This document shows, piece by piece, positions 8,657 to 15,894 of a DNA stretch of 25,527 nucleotides (positions are counted from its first letter, which is position 1; the number at the start of each line of letters is the position of its first letter). The position numbers and the translations under genes were made by a program. The stretch covers positions 1 to 25,527 of the forward strand of contig CAMNWW010000004.1 of assembly GCA_946566415.1 (NCBI GenBank), in the 5' to 3' direction. The notes below the pieces were generated by a model, which was not told where the DNA came from, made no database searches, and saw only the letters and a list, made by a program, of their open reading frames with translations. The DNA is from an uncultured Lachnospiraceae bacterium. Lineage in GTDB: Bacteria; Bacillota; Clostridia; Lachnospirales; Lachnospiraceae.

Positions 8657-8713
8657 GAGTACTTAGCGAGGTATTACACGAGCTATAGTACGAATTACCC
8701 CGCTCTGCGGGGT
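8657..8713 (+). repeat. Repeated structured leader, copy 1 (short module)
   Basis: Outer stem GTACT/AGTAC and inner AGC/GCT enclose the conserved loop GAGGTATTACACGA. Then comes GAATT and a second hairpin ACCCC-GCTCTGC-GGGGT. The same layout occurs at 13120-13172 and 23865-23920. No T-run follows, so it is not a simple terminator. It belongs to the 5' leader of the histidine kinase gene. Confidence 0.7.
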
Positions 8714-8721
8714 GGAGTATG

Positions 8722-8893
8722 AAAGCAATGAGCAGTGCCAAAACAGAGGAGGGCAAATCGCCTGTTTACAGGCAGATTTGGCATACGCTGTTTGATAGGG
8801 CGAATGCCCGTGAACGAGGAAGCCAGAGGCTTACGAGTGGGCGCTGCGAAGGAACGCCCGAGCTTTCGCGCGAATTACCCCGCTCTGCAAGGC
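8722..8893 (+). repeat. Repeated structured leader, copy 1 (long module)
   Basis: This segment matches the leader of the second galactosidase (23664-23790, other strand): CAGTGCCAAAACAGAGGAGG, GGGCGAATGCCC, GTGAACGAGGAAGCC, GGCTT, and a 3' part ending CGAGCTTTCGCGCGAATTACC. CAGTGCC (8733-8739) can pair with GGCGCTG to close a multi-branch fold holding the hairpins GGGC/GCCC and AAGCC/GGCTT. Relative to the other copy it carries about 47 extra bases flanked by AGGGC on both sides, containing their own hairpin. The 3' hairpin arm is worn (CTGCAAGG instead of a GGGGT arm). Open frames crossing it are considered non-coding. Confidence 0.6.
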
Positions 8894-8941
8894 TGCGTAT
8901 TGGATGAAAAGAAAACGATTCGGAAAGAGATTTATAATATC

Positions 8942-10288
8942 ATGTCTTCATTAAGCAATTTTTTAGCTGGATATTTGGACTCCCTGACAGGGCATCTGGC
9001 GCTGGCGGCTTATCTGCTAGCTGTAACAGACGAACGTGCGGTGTGGCGGCGGCTGAAAAAACTGCCGCCCCTGCTTTTATCTCCCCTCATTGCCCTCCTG
9101 CTTTCTATTGGGCTTTCCACTGTCCCGGAACTGAAAATGGTTCAATATTTCATCTCCTCTTTCGCCGTTCTTGTCATGTGTACCTTTTGGGTACGGTGGA
9201 CATGGCAGTTCGGGTTTTGGCAGGCTCTCGCCTCCGTCTGTATGGCGGGTATTTTTCAGGTGGCCGAGTCCTCCCTGTCCGTTGTGCTGCTCCGGGAAAC
9301 CCCATTGAATAAAAGTTCCCGGCCTGCGGTGATCTTAGGGATATTAGGGCTGTATCTGGGCATCAGCATAGCCGCTGCCCTGCTGCTGTACAGGCTGCGG
9401 TTCGGAAAATGGTTTCGTCTGCTGCTTAACAGCGAATCCGCTCCTTGTCGGACAGCCTTTCTCCTGTTCACTCTGGAGGCTGTTATGGAAGTTCCTCTCC
9501 GATTGGCAACCGGTGTTGAATCTCGATTTTTGCCATTCTACTACTTACTGGTAACAGCAATGGTAATTCTGATGGCAGTACTGGTGGTCTACCTGGCCCA
9601 GCGGTTCGATACTGCCCGGAAAATGCAGGCGCAGCAGGATGTCATCGTTCAGCAGCGGCTTTACGAGCAGGACCTGGAAGCCATCCGGCAGGAAGTGCGC
9701 GCTTTCCGCCATGACTACAAAAATCTTCTGGCAGGACTGTCCTTGCAGGCGGCGGAAGGAGAACTGGAGGGGCTGCGCCGTAAGCTGTCCGAACTGGACA
9801 GCGGGTTTGACCTGCGGCTCGGAGAAAAAATCCAGGCTTGTACCCAAATTGGAAATTTGCGCATCCCAGAAGTCAGAAGTCTCTTTTTAAGTAAGCTCAC
9901 CCTCATGCGGGAGAATAAAGTGGAATGCCGTCTCGAAGTGCTTTATCCTGTAGATTCCGTGGATATGAACGTATGGGATTTTGTCCGCTGCCTGGGTATC
10001 CTGATCGATAACGCTATGGAGGCCGCACTGGATACAGATCAGCCTTGGGTAGAGATCGTGCTGCTGGCCCAGGACGGCCGGGTGTTTCTTCGGGTATCCA
10101 ATTCCTATACGAATATCATTGAACCTGTAAAAATGTGGAACGACAGCTGGTCCACCAAGGGTGCGGGCCGGGGACTGGGCCTGTCCGGCTATCAGCGTAT
10201 TCTGGAAGGCTATCCCAACGCCTCCCCCTGCACCAGTTGGGAGAACGGTACATTTATTCAGGAGTTGACTGTGGAGGGAAAGATATGA
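8942..10288 (+). CDS. GHKL sensor histidine kinase (AgrC/HPK10-like)
   Basis: 448 residues from the ATG at 8942. The open frame reaches back to 8735, but that part is the repeated leader; a TTG at 8901 is an alternative that would add about 14 residues. About six membrane helices fill residues 18-220, then a short coiled linker (222-250). The phosphoacceptor motif is FRHDYKNLL with H257, the N-box LGILIDNAMEAA with N357, and the G-box STKGAGRGLGL (404-414). A HATPase_c_5-type ATP domain ends the protein. It should sense an external signal, often a peptide, and phosphorylate the LytTR regulator whose gene overlaps its stop (ATGA). No adjacent AgrB/AgrD-type peptide genes are seen. The ribosome site is weak (GGAAAGAGA, about 13 nt away). 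Confidence 0.88.
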   Translation: MSSLSNFLAGYLDSLTGHLALAAYLLAVTDERAVWRRLKKLPPLLLSPLIALLLSIGLSTVPELKMVQYFISSFAVLVMCTFWVRWTWQFGFWQALASVCMAGIFQVAESSLSVVLLRETPLNKSSRPAVILGILGLYLGISIAAALLLYRLRFGKWFRLLLNSESAPCRTAFLLFTLEAVMEVPLRLATGVESRFLPFYYLLVTAMVILMAVLVVYLAQRFDTARKMQAQQDVIVQQRLYEQDLEAIRQEVRAFRHDYKNLLAGLSLQAAEGELEGLRRKLSELDSGFDLRLGEKIQACTQIGNLRIPEVRSLFLSKLTLMRENKVECRLEVLYPVDSVDMNVWDFVRCLGILIDNAMEAALDTDQPWVEIVLLAQDGRVFLRVSNSYTNIIEPVKMWNDSWSTKGAGRGLGLSGYQRILEGYPNASPCTSWENGTFIQELTVEGKI

Positions 10289-11022
10289 TAGAAATTTACC
10301 TTTGCGATGATGAGGACGCTGTCCGCCGCCAGATTCAGACAGCCCTGGAGCGGAAAATATGTGTAGAAAACTATGATATGAAGGTGGTGAGCAGCACAGC
10401 CAAGGCACAGGAACTGCTGGATGCGGCGAAAAGCAGTAAACAAAGCGTATACTTTCTGGATGTGGAACTAAAGGATGAAAAATGGGACGGTTTCCGGCTG
10501 GGGCTTGAGCTTCGGCGGCGGGACCCTCATGGTACGCTGGTTTACATCACCAGCTATGGAGACTTGGCCTGGCGTACATTCCACTATCATCTGGAGGTCT
10601 TCGACTACATTGTTAAAGGGCCGGAACCGGTTGGAGCGTCAGCGGCACATTGCCTGGAAGAAATACACTCACGCCTGCTGGCAGAACGCCAGACCCCTGT
10701 AGACACGTTCACCCTGCGGACAGGAGACATAACGCGCCATGTCCCTTTGCGCGATATACTCTTTTTTGAAACCGCTTCCGCGCCGCATCACGTCTTTCTC
10801 CATACACAGAACAGCCGGATGGACTTCTTAGGCAGTCTCAATGAGCTGGAAATTCAGTTAGGGAAAACATTTATCCGCACGCACCGGGCCTACCTGGTTG
10901 CGGCAGATAAGATCGAAGCCGTCGATCTGAAACATAATAAGCTGTGGATCGGCGGCCACGAGTGTCTGCTTTCCCGCGCCGGGAAAGCAAAGCTGCGCGG
11001 AAAAACAGGAGGGAACCAGTGA
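10285..11022 (+). CDS. LytTR family response regulator (AgrA-like)
   Basis: 245 residues. The receiver domain (1-120) has the acidic pocket DDED (8-11), phosphoacceptor D59 in YFLDVEL, and the conserved K in DYIVKG. The C-terminal LytTR DNA-binding domain (about 140-240) includes the blocks ILFFETASAPHHVFLHT and FIRTHRAYLVA. The start overlaps the kinase stop by 4 bp with GGAGGGAA upstream, so translation is coupled. LytTR proteins bind pairs of short direct repeats about 21 bp apart; such a pair lies 29 bp downstream of this gene, before the DUF6440 gene, which is the probable local target. Confidence 0.92.
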   Translation: MIEIYLCDDEDAVRRQIQTALERKICVENYDMKVVSSTAKAQELLDAAKSSKQSVYFLDVELKDEKWDGFRLGLELRRRDPHGTLVYITSYGDLAWRTFHYHLEVFDYIVKGPEPVGASAAHCLEEIHSRLLAERQTPVDTFTLRTGDITRHVPLRDILFFETASAPHHVFLHTQNSRMDFLGSLNELEIQLGKTFIRTHRAYLVAADKIEAVDLKHNKLWIGGHECLLSRAGKAKLRGKTGGNQ

Positions 11023-11050
11023 CAATGTCATTTCGGCTTCCTCCTGTTCC

Positions 11051-11082
11051 ATTTAGGAAATTTTACTGTACATTTGGGAAAT
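11051..11082 (+). promoter_or_regulatory. Candidate LytTR binding site upstream of DUF6440 gene
   Basis: ATTTAGGAAAT (11051-11061) and ATTTGGGAAAT (11072-11082) are direct repeats exactly 21 bp apart, two helical turns, the usual layout for LytTR dimers. A weak extended -10 TGGTATGTT ends at 11115, placing the second repeat just upstream of the expected -35, where an activator would sit. Confidence 0.5.
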
Positions 11083-11154
11083 CTGAAATACAAGACCTTG
11101 TTTATGTGGTATGTTTACAGCGGCATACAACAGAATGAGAAAGAAGGTGAGCAT

Positions 11155-11337
11155 ATGGCGAAAGAGCGTTTTGTGGAAGTCTACTCCCAGGGCCTCCTTA
11201 ATGTGGTAAAGGTCATTGTTGATACGGAAACCGGCGTGAATTACATTTTGGGTTCCCATAATAAGCAGACGGGCACCGGGATGACCGTTTTGGTCGATCA
11301 GGACGGCAAGCCCGTCGTCACTCCTGTCAATGATTAA
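11155..11337 (+). CDS. DUF6440 family small protein
   Basis: 60 residues starting MAKERFVEVYSQGLLNVVKV, with VDTETGVNYIL and VLVDQDGKPVV, the pattern of DUF6440 proteins, which are common in Clostridia. The start is supported by AGAAGGTGA 5 nt upstream. The fold looks like a small all-beta unit without signal peptide or membrane segment; its function is unknown. Position behind a GHKL/LytTR pair and the direct repeats upstream suggest it is an output of that pair. No clear terminator follows, only the hairpin GGCGGT/ACCGCC at about 11366-11386 without a T-run. Confidence 0.75.
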   Translation: MAKERFVEVYSQGLLNVVKVIVDTETGVNYILGSHNKQTGTGMTVLVDQDGKPVVTPVND

Positions 11338-11414
11338 ACAATATGGTCAAAAAACGCCTGCTGTCTGGCGGTAAAAGGAACACCGCCGCGCAGCGGGCGT
11401 ATATTAACGCTCCT

Positions 11415-11913
11415 CTATTTCGCCAGAGCGGCTTTTTCCTTCACGATCTCTGACACTAAGCCCTCCGACCGCCGCTTTCTGTTCCTCATCGTACTCTGCA
11501 ATAACCGCATCCTGTCGTCTTCTGATAATTCAGGATAAGTATCCATAAATGCATTCCACTGTCCGACTGCAAGGAACAGCGCCGCCGTCGTTTAACAGCA
11601 TTTTCGCGATACCCAGAATACTAAGCATTATGGTATTCACCATCGTCTGCGGGAAAAGCCTGTCTGTGAATGCTTTCATAAAATTCTCAAGACCCACAAA
11701 CTCTCTCTCCCATACCGGCAGTGCAAAGGTTCCTGGCTTCACCTCCTGGAATGCCATCGTCCATCCCCATAACGGCACATACTTGAAAATGATCAGCCAG
11801 ATCACGAATGGAACGGACATCGCCAGCAGATATCTCTGCCTCCACATAAGCCCCCAGGAAAATTTCTGCTTCATTTCCTTGGGCTTTGCTTCCTTTGCCT
11901 TTTTCTTCTTCAT
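11415..11913 (-). pseudogene. Fused remnants of two ABC sugar permease genes (LplB/LplC type)
   Basis: The ATG at 11911-11913 with AAAAGGAGG upstream starts a good LplB/YteP-type permease N-terminus (VPFVIWLIIFKYVPLWGWTMAF, VGLENFMKAF, MVNTIMLSILGIAK), but this breaks off near 11597. In another frame the DNA continues as TTAALFLAVGQWNAFMDTY, which matches the end region of the partner permease (LplC/YtcP type). After that comes about 40 residues I cannot place, stopping at 11415. A deletion has therefore joined the first part of one permease to the last part of its operon partner, with frame loss. It cannot give a working transporter. The family (oligosaccharide or aldouronate-type importers) is distinct from the intact permeases at 2183-3921. 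Confidence 0.72.
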
Positions 11914-12051
11914 ACTCTCTAGACCTCCTTTTCTATAGGTATTTCATAAATAAATTATAAAAAAGAGGACTTTTTTCTGATACCACGCTTTTTGTATGCG
12001 TTTTGCACTAATTTTTTTACTTTTGAGGAGTCCCCTTTCTCTGAATTGCGG

Positions 12052-12080
12052 TTGTGGTACGGTACTTTTTTGTGTATACT
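12052..12080 (+). promoter_or_regulatory. Sigma-A promoter of the AAA-ATPase pseudogene
   Basis: TTGTGG (12052-12057), 17-bp spacer, TATACT (12075-12080), followed by AGAGGTGA and the ATG at 12100. The signals are intact although the gene is not. Confidence 0.5.
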
Positions 12081-12099
12081 AAAAAAGAGGTGACTTTGT

Positions 12100-13111
12100 A
12101 TGGGAACTTATCTGAATCCTGGAAATGAAAAATTTGCACAGTGCATTAATTCAGAAATATACGTTGATAAAACAGGTCTCATCCGTTACTGTAACCGGAT
12201 GATCAATTCGCTGCAGAAGTACATCTGTATGAGCAGGCCCCGCAGATTCGGCAAATCCGTGACCGCGGACATGCTGACGGCATTTTACAGCCGGGGTGCG
12301 ATTCCCGAGAGCTTTTTGAAAATTACGTGCCGGAAATGCTGAATTTATTAAAAAAGTCGTTATTATGGGATTTGGTTGGAGAATATCCAGATCTTAGGTA
12401 TTTTGATGAAACAAATCTGACACGTACAATGCAGGATATCTATAATCAGACCATGATTCCATTCGTCTTTATCATCGACGAGTGGGACTGCATTTTCCGG
12501 GAATACAAATCCGAATCCGACGCACAGAAGATGTACCTTGATTTTCTGCGGGACTTGCTCAAGGATAAGGGATACATCGCTTTATGCTATATGACCGGAA
12601 TCCTTCCGATCAAAAAATACGGCACGCACAGCGCCTTAAATATGTTCGATGAAATTTCCATGACCCGCGCTCCGTAGTCAGCGCTATGCGGTTTAGAAAA
12701 TTTCAGTTCTATTGGAACCAGACTGAGACCTTCGAGGCGCTTCGCTCTTATATCGACCTGAATTTTGAAGGGCTGAAAGACGCGGTCATCGACATGATGA
12801 ACGGCAGGAACCGTATTGCTATAGATGCGAGGAGCTTTACAAACGATATGGTAACCTTCCATTCCAGGGATGATGTGCTGACGCTCCTTGTACATTTGGG
12901 CTACCTGGGATACATAAGCGACACCGGGGAGGTCTTCATCCCGAACCACGAAATATTGAATGAGTATGTGACCTCCATCAGTAATCCCGACTGGGGCGAA
13001 GTCCCAAAAGCGCTTGAAAATTATAACGGGAACCTGCTTCTGGTTGGCGTAAATTATGATGAAAAGACAAAAAAGCACTCCTGCATAATTGAATCCTATC
13101 AGGTATCATAG
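12100..13111 (+). pseudogene. Decayed AAA-ATPase-like / PD-(D/E)XK nuclease family gene
   Basis: The start MGTYLNPGNEKFAQCINSEI with YVDKTGLI and the P-loop-like SRPRRFGKSVTADML is the standard opening of this family (AAA-ATPase-like plus C-terminal DUF1703-type nuclease, often 500-580 residues). A base has been lost near 12297: the protein pattern YSRGCDSRELFENY resumes in the next frame. The ATPase part continues with FVFIIDEWDCIFREYK, then GILPIKKYGTHSALNMFDEISMT, and stops at 12677. A third frame (12686-13111) gives the lid/linker part and the last strand NGNLLLVGVNYDEKTKKHSC, but the nuclease core between is missing. At least one frameshift and two deletions, so not functional. These genes are numerous and often decayed in gut Bacillota and Bacteroidota. 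Confidence 0.85.
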
Positions 13112-13117
13112 TATAAT
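13089..13117 (+). promoter_or_regulatory. Sigma-A promoter before leader copy 2
   Basis: TTGAAT (13089-13094), 17-bp spacer, TATAAT (13112-13117). The promoter overlaps the last codons of the AAA-ATPase pseudogene. The leader repeat begins two bases later. Confidence 0.7.
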
Positions 13118-13119
13118 AG

Positions 13120-13172
13120 GAGCACTTGGCGAGGTTTCCCACGAGCCTAGTGCGAGTTACCCCTGTGGGGTA
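13120..13172 (+). repeat. Repeated structured leader, copy 2 (short module)
   Basis: Stem GCACT/AGTGC and inner GGC/GCC around GAGGTTTCCCACGA, then GAGTT and the hairpin ACCCC-TGT-GGGGT. Compared with copies 1 and 4 (GTACT/AGTAC, AGC/GCT), both sides of both stems have changed together, while the loop blocks GAGG and CACGAGC stay. It ends 41 nt before the start of the 118-residue protein. Confidence 0.72.
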
Positions 13173-13213
13173 ATAGGGACACAGAAAAGTACTAACATGA
13201 AAGGAGTAGAAAA

Positions 13214-13570
13214 ATGGGACAAAACGGAAAAGACTATGTAATCCAGAAAGTAAAAGAACTGATAAACGCGCCTTCCTGCTGCGCCGATGCAAAGGAGGCT
13301 GCCCAGAACTGGCTTGACGCCATCGGAACCGAAAAGGAAGCAGAGCAGGCTAAGAATATGATTGCAGAGCTGGAAATGGATATCGTTACGGTTGACGATC
13401 TCATTGCCTTTGCGGGTTCTGACGCCGGGGCAAAAGTATTTGGCGAGGAAAAGGCGAAAGAAGTAGCCGCGCACGGAAAAGAACTTAAGGCTTCCGGCGC
13501 AAAATACTGCGACTGTCCCGCCTGCTCCGCTGTAGAAGCTATTCTTGAAAAGAAAGCAGAAATCTTGTGA
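13214..13570 (+). CDS. Small conserved protein often labelled 'molecular chaperone Hsp90' (function unknown)
   Basis: 118 residues, start supported by GAAAGGAG 7 nt upstream. Features: VIQKVKELINAPSCCADAKEAAQNWLDAIGT, AELEMDIVTVDDLIAFA, and near the end GAKYCDCPACSAVEAILEKK. I recall this compact family from Clostridia, where automatic annotation calls it Hsp90, but it has no Hsp90 domain. Five cysteines (the pair in SCC and three in CDCPAC-type spacing CxCxxC) could bind a metal or be redox active (inference). It is soluble, mostly helical, and highly charged. It stands alone between its own promoter plus structured leader and a strong terminator, so it is a one-gene unit. Confidence 0.72.
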   Translation: MGQNGKDYVIQKVKELINAPSCCADAKEAAQNWLDAIGTEKEAEQAKNMIAELEMDIVTVDDLIAFAGSDAGAKVFGEEKAKEVAAHGKELKASGAKYCDCPACSAVEAILEKKAEIL

Positions 13571-13583
13571 TTTCAGATTATCC

Positions 13584-13617
13584 GACCTGCACTTGCGCGC
13601 AAAGTGCAGGTCTTTTT
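13584..13617 (+). terminator. Strong rho-independent terminator
   Basis: A perfect 11-bp stem, GACCTGCACTT with AAGTGCAGGTC, a 7-nt loop and TTTTT (13613-13617). It ends the transcript of the 118-residue protein. Confidence 0.9.
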
Positions 13618-13679
13618 ATACTTCTATCTTTGCCAACTCATTTTTTATAAATCAATCAGGTAAACCCTGACACTTTATG

Positions 13680-14582
13680 TCAAGGTTTGTTTTTTTCATA
13701 TATCAATCTCGCATGCTCCGCCAGCAAATCTTTCAGATAAACAGGTTCGACCACATCTACCTTTGTCCCGAAAGAAAGCAAAAAGCCTATCAGCCAGCCA
13801 TCCTCCGGCATGGATACGGATACGATAAAATCACCGTTCTCCTGCCGCTCTACCTGTGCTGCGTCGAACTCATCATAAACACGGTACGCCATTTCCCTTG
13901 GAAAACGAAGGACAATCTGATTATACTTATCCTTATCTTGCTCCGCCAGATTCTCCTCAGGATAAGAATGGTACAGAAAACCTTCCCTCAAAACTTCAAG
14001 GTCTAGTATCCGATTTAATTTAAATATACGATAATCCTGCCTTTCCATACAAAATGCTTTCAAATACCAGGCCTTTGTTTTGTAGACCAGCTTTAACGGC
14101 TGTACAACTCTCTCACTGGCAGCTTTATAAGAACCTGCATAGAGGAGCTTTACCTGTTTACGGTGAATCACTGCTGATTTCAGCAATTCAAATTTCTCAT
14201 TATCATTCCCTTCATTCCCCCATCTGGAAAAATCCAGCTCAAGCCAGTCTTCCGAACTGAACTGAAAAAGCGCGGAAAGCTTCTGCAATGTATCGCTTTT
14301 TCCGATACTCTGAGTAATATTCAAACTTTGTACCGCTGTAAGAATCTCCTCTTTTTCCTCTTTCGACAGCACAGCCTTGTCCAGGACAAAACCGTCCATC
14401 AGATGAATACCTCCATTCCGCCCTGTTTCCGCATAGACGGGAATCCCGGCCCCGCTTAAAGCATCAATATCCCTGTAGATCGTTCTGACTGATACTTCAA
14501 ACTTCTTGGCCAGCTCCGGCGCCGTGACCTGCCCTTTATTAAGAAGATGGTATACAATTTTAAATAACCTGCTCTCCTGCAT
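13680..14582 (-). CDS. YafY-type HTH/WYL domain transcriptional regulator
   Basis: 300 residues from the ATG at 14580-14582 (GGAGAGG about 11 nt upstream; upstream in-frame starts are less well placed). The N-terminal winged helix (HTH_11) has ELAKKFEVSVRTIYRDIDAL (23-42). The WYL domain covers about 125-215, with VKLLYAG, a variant KAWYLKAFC where the WYL triad sits, and RIFKLNRI. A C-terminal WCX domain follows. Such proteins sense small molecules or nucleic acids and regulate nearby or distant genes. No obvious partner gene is adjacent. Just past the stop CCTTGACA can pair with TGTCAGGG, followed only by TTT, a weak terminator at best. Confidence 0.88.
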   Translation of the reverse strand: MQESRLFKIVYHLLNKGQVTAPELAKKFEVSVRTIYRDIDALSGAGIPVYAETGRNGGIHLMDGFVLDKAVLSKEEKEEILTAVQSLNITQSIGKSDTLQKLSALFQFSSEDWLELDFSRWGNEGNDNEKFELLKSAVIHRKQVKLLYAGSYKAASERVVQPLKLVYKTKAWYLKAFCMERQDYRIFKLNRILDLEVLREGFLYHSYPEENLAEQDKDKYNQIVLRFPREMAYRVYDEFDAAQVERQENGDFIVSVSMPEDGWLIGFLLSFGTKVDVVEPVYLKDLLAEHARLIYEKNKP

Positions 14583-14687
14583 CCGATGTCCGCCTCTCCA
14601 AATCAACACCATTTCCAACATTTTGTCTTGTCTGCATATCCTTTTTAGTATTATCTGAGAATCACACTATCTTGTTTAATATGTATC

Positions 14688-14696
14688 TGCTATAAT
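14688..14696 (+). promoter_or_regulatory. Extended -10 promoter of the type I toxin
   Basis: TGCTATAAT is an extended -10 (TGnTATAAT) with no good -35, giving a toxin mRNA leader of about 80 nt. That leader is rich in pairing (CCCGG/CCGGG at about 14722-14735, CATGC/GCATG), as in other type I toxin mRNAs whose translation is delayed by folding. Confidence 0.5.
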
Positions 14697-14782
14697 AATT
14701 TTGAAAGTAAAAAACATGCCTACCCGGATAGCCGGGGGACGTGCGCATGCCCGTTCCGAGCCTGTCGGAAGGTGGTGATATT

Positions 14783-14866
14783 ATGAGTACATATGAGGAA
14801 TTCCTGTTGATCGTAACCGTTGTGTTGCCCATTGTGGAAATTCTAAATTATACCCATAAGAAATAG
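14783..14866 (+). CDS. Putative holin-like toxin, TxpA/type I toxin family
   Basis: A 27-residue peptide, MSTYEEFLLIVTVVLPIVEI then LNYTHKK. A single hydrophobic segment and a short charged tail match the 'putative holin-like toxin' family of Bacillota, usually 25-35 residues beginning MSTYE. The ribosome site GGAAGGTGGTGAT is strong. The peptide should insert in the membrane and depolarise it when overproduced. The stop codon is the first arm of a hairpin TAGCCGTC/GACGGCTA. An antisense RNA gene overlaps the 3' end, completing a type I toxin-antitoxin pair. Confidence 0.82.
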   Translation: MSTYEEFLLIVTVVLPIVEILNYTHKK

Positions 14867-14967
14867 CCGTCCTGCTCCCTGACAAAGTAGACGGCTACCT
14901 CTTGATAGTTTCGTTATAAATCTTCGCCGGAGCGGGTGAGTCGCATTCACCTTCCGACTATCCTGTT
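14864..14967 (-). ncRNA. Antisense RNA antitoxin of the TxpA-like toxin
   Basis: A transcript from the minus-strand promoter at 14974-15002 would begin near 14967. It would contain the hairpin GGTGAATGCGACTCACC and end at the stem TAGCCGTC/GACGGCTA (14864-14871, 14890-14897) followed by TTTCTTA. The RNA is complementary to the 3' end of the toxin mRNA over its terminator hairpin, the arrangement of the RatA/TxpA and related systems. Ends are predicted only. Confidence 0.7.
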
Positions 14968-14973
14968 AAGCAT

Positions 14974-15002
14974 ATTATAGCCAATCTCATGAGATATGTC
15001 AA
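14974..15002 (-). promoter_or_regulatory. Consensus promoter of the antitoxin RNA
   Basis: TTGACA (14997-15002), 17-bp spacer, TATAAT (14974-14979) on the minus strand: a perfect sigma-A promoter, much stronger than the toxin promoter, as expected for an antitoxin RNA kept in excess. The stretch 15003-15125 holds nothing else I can name. Confidence 0.85.
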
Positions 15003-15125
15003 ACTTTTTCCAGCTCTTCGCGCACGCCTTGCTTTCATTGTGCGGTGACGCGTCCACAGGCGGGCGTATGAAAAGGTTTTAGTATCAAATTAATATCACG
15101 TCATAAAGCCAGAGGGGGAATAGAA

Positions 15126-15863
15126 ATGAGAAAACCAAAGATAGGAATTGCCGCAAACATTTTAATTATGGATAAAGGACCGGAAGTGTTGTTTGGACTC
15201 TACCGGGCATATGTCAACAACGACTATGTCGAAAGCCTGGAAAAGAACGGCTGTGTCCCCGTACTGCTCCCGGCGCTCCACAATACAGACGACGCCCGGG
15301 CGCAGCTTGAAGGACTGGACGGTCTGCTGCTCTCCGGCGGATACGACATCGACCCTATGTTGTACGGCGAGCCGCCGCGTAAAGAAATCGGTTTTACCAT
15401 GAACGAGGTAGACCTGCATTATATCGCACTGATAAAAGCCGCAGACGAGATAGGGCTTCCAATATTCGGCATATGTAAGGGAATGCAAATGTTGAACGTT
15501 GCGTTCGGAGGAAGCGTCTACCAGGATATTCATTCGCAAAAGCCCGACAGCTATCAGCACACACAGAATGCTCCCCGTTATTCTCCAACTCACACGGTAA
15601 AAGTAGAAGAGGGAAGCTTTCTCTCCGGTGTGCTTGGAAACAAAGTAATGGTTAATTCATTCCACCACCAGGCTGTAAAAGACATTGCCGAAGGCTTCCG
15701 TGTCACAGCAGCGTCAGAAGACGGCGTCGTGGAAGCCATCGAAAGGACAGACGGCTCTTTTGCCCTCGGGGTCCAATGGCATCCTGAGATGATGGCAAAA
15801 TTTGATAACGAAGATATGGCCCGGCTCTTCCAGGCGTTTGCCAGAATATGCGAGGAAGCATAG
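15126..15863 (+). CDS. Gamma-glutamyl-gamma-aminobutyrate hydrolase family protein (peptidase C26, PuuD-like)
   Basis: 245 residues, with AGAGGGGGAA before the ATG. Class I glutamine amidotransferase fold: GLLLSGGYDIDPMLYGE (67-82), nucleophile C117 in GICKGMQ, and the H219/E221 pair in VQWHPE. The family hydrolyses gamma-glutamyl amides such as gamma-glutamyl-GABA in putrescine breakdown, or gamma-glutamyl peptides. No other putrescine gene is near, so the substrate is open. It is cytoplasmic and probably monocistronic; no terminator is obvious. Its stop lies about 30 bp from the end of a decayed methyltransferase fragment on the other strand. Confidence 0.92.
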   Translation: MRKPKIGIAANILIMDKGPEVLFGLYRAYVNNDYVESLEKNGCVPVLLPALHNTDDARAQLEGLDGLLLSGGYDIDPMLYGEPPRKEIGFTMNEVDLHYIALIKAADEIGLPIFGICKGMQMLNVAFGGSVYQDIHSQKPDSYQHTQNAPRYSPTHTVKVEEGSFLSGVLGNKVMVNSFHHQAVKDIAEGFRVTAASEDGVVEAIERTDGSFALGVQWHPEMMAKFDNEDMARLFQAFARICEEA

Positions 15864-15894
15864 AGGACTTAAGACTTGGCTCGACGATGTCTAG

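Noticed and set aside
8657..8713. Leader copies as CRISPR repeats, tRNA or terminators
   Set aside because: No regular spacers, no cloverleaf or CCA end, and no T-run after the last hairpin.
8735..8941. N-terminal extension of the kinase frame (MPKQRRAN...), and a similar frame PVNEEAEGLRV at 23635-23850
   Set aside because: Both read through the repeated leader; the shared residues follow from shared nucleotides, RNA pairing explains the conservation better, and a promoter plus leader is present.
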